Origin: Actinocrinis puniceicyclus
Lineage (GTDB): Bacteria > Actinomycetota > Actinomycetes > Streptomycetales > Catenulisporaceae
Length of the DNA: 64,000 nt
NCBI RefSeq assembly: GCF_018283645.1
Contig: NZ_JAGSXH010000006.1
Location: forward strand, 1 to 64,000
Reading direction: 5' to 3'
Shown here: one piece after another, positions 58,928 to 64,000 of the stretch
Layout of the letters: each line of letters starts with the position of its first letter
Position numbering within the stretch: the stretch's first letter is position 1
Made by a program: the position numbers and the translations under genes
Notes under the pieces: model-generated
Told to the model about the DNA's origin: nothing
The model's input: the letters and a program-made list of their open reading frames with translations, nothing else
The model's database searches: none

Positions 58928-59292
58928 CGTTCGGCGGAGCCCGAAGCGCGTCGTCGGCGCCGCGTGATGATGAAGGCGCCACCGCTGGCCAGAGCGGTGG
59001 TACCGACTACGGCCGGCAACAGTACGTATGCCCCCGTGTTCGCCAATCCTCCGGTGCCCGTATGGGCCCTGCTCGGTGGAGTGCCGGGGATGCTGGAGGC
59101 GGTGGCGGTTGGTGAACAGCCGCAACTGGGGGAAGCGGTGGGAGGCGGCGGGCTTGGGGGGTATGGCTCTGCCCGCACGGCTGCGACGGGCGGCATGATC
59201 GTGGCCGCCGCGTCGGTATTTGCCAGTGCCAGAAGTGCGGCACACGCCACGACGGCAGTACTAGACCACCGTGCTGCGGAGTTTGGGCTCAC
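58924..59292 (-). CDS. Short LAxTG-type sortase substrate
   Basis: 122 residues: signal peptide (about 8-30), Pro-rich spacer with SCGCSP (Cys57, Cys59), the sorting motif LANTG (83-87), a hydrophobic helix and an Arg tail (RRRRR). LAxTG is the motif used by class E sortases of actinomycetes. GTG 59292 is set by AAAGGA upstream. Its GTGA overlap with the DUF4012 gene implies a joint product, likely at the cell wall. No sortase gene is visible in the window. Confidence 0.8.
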
Positions 59293-59682
59293 GGGGTATG
59301 TCCTTTCAGGACTGGAACTTGCCAGGCATGACAATTATGTACTGCCTTTTAATCACCTTGGATGCCTTAGCTTTCTGATTAGGCCGCCATTCAGGTGAAA
59401 CATACGACAACGTGCTAACACGTTTGGGCCCTTGGTGCGGCTCTCCGAGAGTCGCCCGCCAGCGTAGGTGCCCATGGGCGGCTGTCCACTGTGGTGGGTA
59501 TACCGCCGATTTAGGCGTGTCGATACCCATCTGTGCCGTTATCGAGGACAGAATCATGCATTGAGTGCTCGATCGCGTCTTTGGAGCGAAGTTGGATGGT
59601 CAGCGATGGTAGGTGAAGCGCTTTTGTCATCGGCGCTACGCGACCTCACACAGGCCGGACTGGTTGCGATCGGGTCCGCGCG
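59293..59682. other. Divergent promoter region of the surface locus
   Basis: About 390 bases between the LAxTG gene and the polysaccharide operon. It is AT-richer at 59320-59400 and holds a 16-base palindrome at 59409-59424. A small plus-strand frame (59606-59686) ends in an overlap with the sugar transferase start. Confidence 0.6.
59409..59424. promoter_or_regulatory. Perfect palindrome AACGTG-CTAA-CACGTT
   Basis: Six-base arms around a four-base centre, in the divergent promoter region between the LAxTG/DUF4012 pair and the polysaccharide operon. This is a candidate regulator site; no cognate regulator is adjacent. Confidence 0.5.
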
Positions 59683-59686
59683 GTGA
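59606..59686 (+). CDS. Possible 26-residue leader peptide
   Basis: ATG 59606 begins a short frame (MVGEALLSSALRDLTQAGL...) whose stop overlaps the GTG start of the sugar transferase by GTGA. The sugar transferase lacks a strong ribosome site of its own, so translation could be coupled through this leader. Weak evidence: no conservation can be judged and its own ribosome site is poor. Confidence 0.3.
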   Translation: MVGEALLSSALRDLTQAGLVAIGSAR

Positions 59687-60705
59687 CAAGTGCTGCTCAA
59701 CGGCTGCGCGCTGAACAGCCGTCCGTTCGTCTTCCTGCCGCTGCGGTGTCGGATGTCTCGACCATTCGCGCAACAGTACGGGGGCTCGCCGGCCGCCGCG
59801 GCGGCGGCCGACCGCGCGTGGTGGTTCTGGAAGACGAGGTTCTCGGCGATGCCTGCCGCGAGCGCCTGCGCCACGAACTCGACGTTATCGCTCATCTGGG
59901 CTATCGGTCCGCACCGGCCGAGGTCGCAGAGGTTCTCGCGGCACACCGGCCCCGGATGCTGCTGTCCACCGTTCCGCTGGAAAGCCTGGACAGCTCGATC
60001 ATGAGGGTCTGCTTTGAACACCGAGTCCAGATGCTTGTCCTGGCGCTGCCGGCCTATGGGCTCTTGGGCCCGGCGCGGCTGCACCGGTTCGGCGGCGTGC
60101 CGTGGCTGCGCCTCGGCTGGCCTGATCGGCGGCGGGCAGCAGGTCTGGTGAAGCGCGCGATGGACATCACGCTGGTCCTGGCCGCCGCCCCCGTGGTGGT
60201 CGCGGTGGTTCTGGTGATCTGCGCAGTCATCGGCTGGAGTGGTCCGCCCTTCTATGTCCAGGACCGGGTCGGCGAGGGCGGCCGGACCTTCCGGCTCGTC
60301 AAGCTCCGCACGATGCGCGTGGACGCAGAACGGGAGAGCGGGCCGGTGATGGCCGGACCGCACGACCCGAGGACGACCGGCGTAGGGCGGACACTGCGGC
60401 GGCTGCGGCTCGACGAACTGCCGCAACTGTGGAACGTTCTGCGCGGCGAGATGAGCCTGGTGGGTCCGCGCCCGGAACGGCCGGAGTTCATCGCGGGCTT
60501 CCACCGGCTGCCGCACTACGGGACACGCCACCTCATCAGGCCCGGGATCACCGGACTGGCGCAGCTTATCGGCGGTTATTCGGCCACCGTGGAGGAGAAA
60601 CTGCGCTGCGACCTGCTGTACATGAACTGCCGGTCGATGCGGATGGACCTCAAGCTGCTTCTCCTGACCCTGCTGGACCTTGTGCGGGGCTTCCCACGTG
60701 GCTAG
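59683..60705 (+). CDS. Undecaprenyl-phosphate sugar transferase (WcaJ/bacterial sugar transferase type)
   Basis: 340 residues. Residues about 155-340 are the bacterial sugar transferase domain: membrane helix (ITLVLAAAPVVVAVVLVICAVI), then FYVQDRVGEGGRTFRLVKLRTM, LRRLRLDELPQLWNVLRGEMSLVGPRPERPEF and RPGITGLAQL, the catalytic core of phosphoglycosyl transferases that load the first sugar onto undecaprenyl phosphate. The N-terminal 150 residues resemble a CoA-binding-like Rossmann domain without the usual four TM helices. GTG 59683 is accepted for lack of better. Confidence 0.92.
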   Translation: MTSAAQRLRAEQPSVRLPAAAVSDVSTIRATVRGLAGRRGGGRPRVVVLEDEVLGDACRERLRHELDVIAHLGYRSAPAEVAEVLAAHRPRMLLSTVPLESLDSSIMRVCFEHRVQMLVLALPAYGLLGPARLHRFGGVPWLRLGWPDRRRAAGLVKRAMDITLVLAAAPVVVAVVLVICAVIGWSGPPFYVQDRVGEGGRTFRLVKLRTMRVDAERESGPVMAGPHDPRTTGVGRTLRRLRLDELPQLWNVLRGEMSLVGPRPERPEFIAGFHRLPHYGTRHLIRPGITGLAQLIGGYSATVEEKLRCDLLYMNCRSMRMDLKLLLLTLLDLVRGFPRG

Positions 60706-62266
60706 TGCGACGCTGCCCCTCACCTCCCGAGTAGCCGGCAACAGCGCCAGGTTGTTCGCGGCCCGCATCGTATCCATCCTGGCCGGCATGGCATCACTGC
60801 CCGTGGTGTACGCGCGGCTCGGCACCCGCTCGTACGGAATCTGGGCAGTGCTGGCGGGGATGGTCGCCATCGTCAGGCTCGCAGACCTCGGACTCGGCTC
60901 GGCCCAGATCAGAGAGGTCGCCCGAGTGGCCGACGGGGGCTGCCGACGTCAGGCTCGCGCGGTGCTCGGACTGGGTGTTGCGTGGGGTGCCTGCCTGAGT
61001 GCTCTGGCGCTGACTTGTACCGCGATCTGCTGGCCGTGGCTGGCGCATCTGTGCCGCCTGGGGTCTCTCGGGTCGCCCGCGCGTAGCGCGCTCCTCCTGC
61101 TGTTGGCCGGATTCTTCGTCGACAGCCTCGCGATGCCCTGGCGGGCCGTGTTGGAAGGGACTCAGAGCTATGCGGCGGTCGCCCGGGCGAGCGCCGCCAG
61201 TACGGTGGCAGGCGCCGCGTTGGCGGTCGGGGTCGTCGAACTCGGCGGCGGCCTGGTAGCCCTGGCCGCATCAACGGCGACCACGAGCGTACTGGCCGCG
61301 GCGATGTTCGTCCGCTCAGTGCGCCGGAGCGCTCCTGAGCTTGCGCCTACCTTCCGAGAGATCAGGAGAGCCGATGTCTCCTATGCCTTCGCGTATGGTT
61401 CGCGCATCCAGCTCGCCAACGTGGCCGGCGCTGTCAACAGCGAGATGGACCGGCTCGTCCTGACTTTCTTCTTCGGTCCCCCCGCGGTGGCCGGGTACGA
61501 CATCGGCAGCCGGCTCGTCGGCCAGCTGCGCCTGCCCACGGGAATCATTCTGACGGCGTTGTTCCCGGCGGCTTCGCGCGCCGCGCGGGAACCGGACCGC
61601 CTCGATCGGCTGTATATCGCGATGACCCGGTATCTGGCCGTGTTCACCACGACCGGCGCCGCAGTGCTGATGGTTTCGGCCTACCCGCTCGTGCGGTTGT
61701 GGCTCGCCCGCCCCATGCCCGCCGCCGCGCGGGCGGTCGAGATCCTAGCCCCCGGCTGCGCCGTGGCCGTGTGCGCCAGCGCGGCCGCGGTGGTCACCCG
61801 TGCCGAAGGTCGCCCCGGGCGTGAAACCCGCAGCGGACTGCTCGCCGCCGGGCTCAACCTGCTGCTTACCTACCCGTTGTTGCGGTTGATCGGACCCTCC
61901 GGCGTCCTGTTGTCAACCACGCTCGCCGCAGTCGGCGCCACCGGCTACTTCTTCGTGCATTTCCACCGAAGTTCACACCGTCCTATCGGGCCGTTGCTTT
62001 GTGCATTGTGGCCGCCGACCTTGGCTGCGGCGATAGCGGGCGCGATCACCGAGGCGCTCGCCGGAAGGTTTCCCGGGGGGCCGGGCCGGACCAGCGCCGC
62101 GCTTGCCGTGGCGTGGCAGACCGGGCTCATCGTCCTGCTCGCCGCCGTCCTGCTCGCCGCCTTTCGCTATTTCGACGGCAACGACCGCTCGCGTCTCCGG
62201 GCAGTCATCACACAGTTGACACCACGTCGCATCGTGGCCCCCGCGATGGTTTGGAGAAACCGATGA
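60698..62266 (+). CDS. Wzx-like polysaccharide flippase
   Basis: 522 residues, polytopic (12-14 TM) MATE-like/MVF-type lipid-linked oligosaccharide flippase. N-terminal RLFAARIVSILAGMASLPVVYARLGTRSYGIWAV is typical of the polysaccharide biosynthesis protein family, and AGAVNSEMDRLVLTFFFGP of its mid region. GTG 60698 lies within the last codons of the sugar transferase gene (8-base overlap). It would flip the lipid-linked glycan built by the neighbouring enzymes. Confidence 0.87.
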   Translation: MASATLPLTSRVAGNSARLFAARIVSILAGMASLPVVYARLGTRSYGIWAVLAGMVAIVRLADLGLGSAQIREVARVADGGCRRQARAVLGLGVAWGACLSALALTCTAICWPWLAHLCRLGSLGSPARSALLLLLAGFFVDSLAMPWRAVLEGTQSYAAVARASAASTVAGAALAVGVVELGGGLVALAASTATTSVLAAAMFVRSVRRSAPELAPTFREIRRADVSYAFAYGSRIQLANVAGAVNSEMDRLVLTFFFGPPAVAGYDIGSRLVGQLRLPTGIILTALFPAASRAAREPDRLDRLYIAMTRYLAVFTTTGAAVLMVSAYPLVRLWLARPMPAAARAVEILAPGCAVAVCASAAAVVTRAEGRPGRETRSGLLAAGLNLLLTYPLLRLIGPSGVLLSTTLAAVGATGYFFVHFHRSSHRPIGPLLCALWPPTLAAAIAGAITEALAGRFPGGPGRTSAALAVAWQTGLIVLLAAVLLAAFRYFDGNDRSRLRAVITQLTPRRIVAPAMVWRNR

Positions 62267-63111
62267 CCATTCAACTAGAGGACGCCGCCCAGTGTGTGGT
62301 GTGCCGACAGGCGGCGGGAGAAGAGTCCGCAGCCGACGGCGTGCTAAGCCGCTGCCGGGGGTGCGGATTCACTCGAACTGCGACGCGGTACGCGGCCCAG
62401 GCACAGCCAGACCTCTTCGACGGCGCCTATTACCATGACTACTTCGCCCGCGCCGCGCAGTGGCGTTTCGAGGCCGCGTTGCGCTTACGGTGGCTTCTCG
62501 GCACGGCTCACCCCGCGTCGGTTCTCGAAGCGGGCTCGGCAGGCGGTTACTTCCTCGAAGCCGCCACGCACGCCGGCCTTGCCGCCAGCGGAGTCGAGCC
62601 GTCCGAAACCTGCGCGCGGTACGCGAGCGAACAACTTCGGGTGTCTGTGCGCCAGGGCTACTTCGAAAGCGCCGCACCGGCCGGTGCCGTCGAGGCCGTC
62701 TGCGCCTTCCACGTGCTCGAACACGTAGACGAACCGCGGATGTTCCTCGCCGTGGCGCGAAAGGCGCTGACCACCGGTGGCTGGCTCGCCCTGGAAGTTC
62801 CGAACATCGCTTCGGCCGCCGCCACGCGCGCCGGCGCATCATGGGCGCACCTGCAACCCGGTTGCCACCGCTGGCACTTCTCGCCCCGATCACTGACCCG
62901 GATCGTCGAGGACAGCGGCTTCCTGGTGCGCCGTTGCGACACCGTCTCGTCACGGCACTACATGAGACGGCGCCATCGACTCAGCAGGCCCGGCATCTCC
63001 ACGATGGTTGCCGACCGGTCCGCGTGGGGATCCGCTCGCACGACCCATCCATCGCTCGGCGACCACGTGCGGCTTCTGGCCCAACTGCCCGAAGGGCCCG
63101 CGCAGCCGTGA
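62263..63111 (+). CDS. SAM-dependent methyltransferase with N-terminal zinc knuckle
   Basis: 282 residues. Two CxxC pairs (CVVC about 12-15, CRGC about 31-34) form a zinc-binding motif before a class I methyltransferase whose motif I is altered (VLEAGSAGGYFLEAA, about 85-99). The pattern matches methyltransferase 23 proteins in polysaccharide and antibiotic sugar loci. ATG 62263 overlaps the flippase stop (ATGA). It may methylate the glycan or its precursor. Confidence 0.88.
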   Translation: MTIQLEDAAQCVVCRQAAGEESAADGVLSRCRGCGFTRTATRYAAQAQPDLFDGAYYHDYFARAAQWRFEAALRLRWLLGTAHPASVLEAGSAGGYFLEAATHAGLAASGVEPSETCARYASEQLRVSVRQGYFESAAPAGAVEAVCAFHVLEHVDEPRMFLAVARKALTTGGWLALEVPNIASAAATRAGASWAHLQPGCHRWHFSPRSLTRIVEDSGFLVRRCDTVSSRHYMRRRHRLSRPGISTMVADRSAWGSARTTHPSLGDHVRLLAQLPEGPAQP

Positions 63112-64000
63112 CCAGCCCCGACGTTTCCGTAGTGCTGGTGAGCTGGAACACCTCGGCCGAGACGGAACGCTCCCTCGCGTCGCTGCCCGCCGCCGCAGGC
63201 ACACTGCGTTGCGAGACGATCGTCGTCGACAACGGCTCGACGGACGGGTCGGCCGGTTTGCTCAAGGCGCGCAGCGGCCTCACGCTGATCGCCAATGACA
63301 CCAACCGCGGGTTCGCCGCCGCGGTCAACCAGGGATACAGCGCGGCGAGCGGCCGACTGGTCTTACTGCTCAACAGCGACGTCGTGCTCAACCCCGGCGC
63401 CCTCGAGACGCTGGTGCGCTTCCTCGACGACCACCCGCGGGCAGCCGGGGTCGCCCCGCTGTATCTGAATCCGGACGGTTCCGTCCAGCAGCACTACATG
63501 GATCTGCCGACGTTCCGCAGTGCCCTCGCACTCGCCACCGCCCTGAGATACCTGCCCGGCTTCCGCCGAGCGTGGAACAGGTACCTGATAAGCGATCAGA
63601 ACTGGTCGTGCCCCTGCCAGGTTCCCCAGCCCTCGGCGAGCTGCCTGCTGCTGCGCCGCAGCGCGCTCGACGAAGCACGGATCCTCGACGAACGCTTCCC
63701 GATCTATTTCAACGACGTCTTCCTGGCCCGAACGCTGGCCGAAGCGGGTTGGCAGCTTTGGATGACGCCGCACGCCGTCGTCACCCACACCCTGGGCGCT
63801 TCGACCCGGCTCCTCGACCCGGGTGTCAGGTCACGTCATCATCTGGGCGGCCTGATCCGCTATGTGGACGCGACGCAGTCAACACAAAAGACCATCCTCT
63901 TCCGGGCTCTGGTAGTGATCGATCGACTTGCCCGCCGTGCACTTCGCCGACCCGGGCAACTCGGCCTAAGAGACCTGATCGCAGCCGTACGCGGCCAAGT
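63108..64000 (+). CDS. Family 2 glycosyltransferase, 3' end outside window
   Basis: A GT2-type glycosyltransferase of the rhamnosyltransferase group: VSVVLVSWNTSAETERSL at the N-terminus, IVVDNGSTDGS (nucleotide sugar site), LLNSDVVLNPGAL (DxD-like metal site in place of DDD), and the acceptor region IYFNDVFLARTLAEAGWQLW (ND for ED). Start GTG 63108 overlaps the preceding stop (GTGA). The frame is open to base 64000 with about 297 codons. It extends the exopolysaccharide operon. Confidence 0.93.
   Translation, partial: MTSPDVSVVLVSWNTSAETERSLASLPAAAGTLRCETIVVDNGSTDGSAGLLKARSGLTLIANDTNRGFAAAVNQGYSAASGRLVLLLNSDVVLNPGALETLVRFLDDHPRAAGVAPLYLNPDGSVQQHYMDLPTFRSALALATALRYLPGFRRAWNRYLISDQNWSCPCQVPQPSASCLLLRRSALDEARILDERFPIYFNDVFLARTLAEAGWQLWMTPHAVVTHTLGASTRLLDPGVRSRHHLGGLIRYVDATQSTQKTILFRALVVIDRLARRALRRPGQLGLRDLIAAVRGQ

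Overview
The window is very GC-rich DNA with GTG/TTG starts, 4-base ATGA/GTGA gene overlaps, Tat and lipoprotein signals, a CsoR copper module, DUF1206, DUF2218 and DUF4012 proteins, and secreted GH18 and GH87 polysaccharidases. This points to a large-genome filamentous actinomycete (Streptomyces-like or Catenulisporales-like). The assignment rests on gene content and base composition only. No rRNA, tRNA, CRISPR array, insertion sequence or origin was seen.

Layout. 1-11.1 kb holds mixed single genes: the 3' end of a secreted chitinase, a lipoprotein, a methyltransferase with a decayed kinase-like front half, an alpha/beta hydrolase, a lipoprotein polysaccharide deacetylase, a nucleotidyltransferase remnant, a 14-TM drug exporter, a PAP2-DAG kinase fusion, a DUF1206 protein, a STAS protein and a small membrane protein. 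11.1-18.4 kb holds a large modular GH87-like alpha-1,3-glucanase, an M24 peptidase, a divergent TetR/methyltransferase pair and a DUF2218 protein. 18.4-20.5 kb is a copper-type module: CopZ-like chaperone, CsoR and a DUF318/ArsP-like permease, with two ATACC...GGTAT operators. A methyltransferase follows.

The centrepiece is 21.5-40.7 kb. Eight large genes lie head to tail on the minus strand, mostly overlapping by 1-8 bases. In transcription order they are: a class III cyclase-like protein, a STAND-type P-loop ATPase with helical repeats, a band-7-like scaffold with a disordered tail, a secreted/transmembrane vWA protein, a tubulin-like GTPase-fold protein with a DR-rich tail, a membrane protein of unknown family, a pseudokinase fused to a P-loop GTPase, and a polyglutamine tail-anchored protein. 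A CRP/FNR-type regulator sits at each end. I read this as one membrane-associated NTP-driven system, possibly a conflict/defence or multicellularity system with cyclic-nucleotide-style control. That function is inference.

40.7-44.7 kb is an accessory patch: a truncated serpin, a hydrolase, two methyltransferases, and a scar joining an NB-ARC fragment to a DUF6879 fragment. 44.7-54.6 kb is an L-arabinose locus. A LacI-type regulator with araB-araD-araA is followed by a YtfQ-type binding protein, a double ATPase and two permeases; it has two matching operators, and a strong hairpin lies between the binding-protein and ATPase genes. 55-64 kb is a surface/exopolysaccharide region: an acyltransferase, a scar joining two gene fragments (one pabB-like), a DUF4012 protein coupled to an LAxTG wall-anchor protein, and a divergent operon of sugar transferase, flippase, methyltransferase and a family 2 glycosyltransferase that runs off the window.
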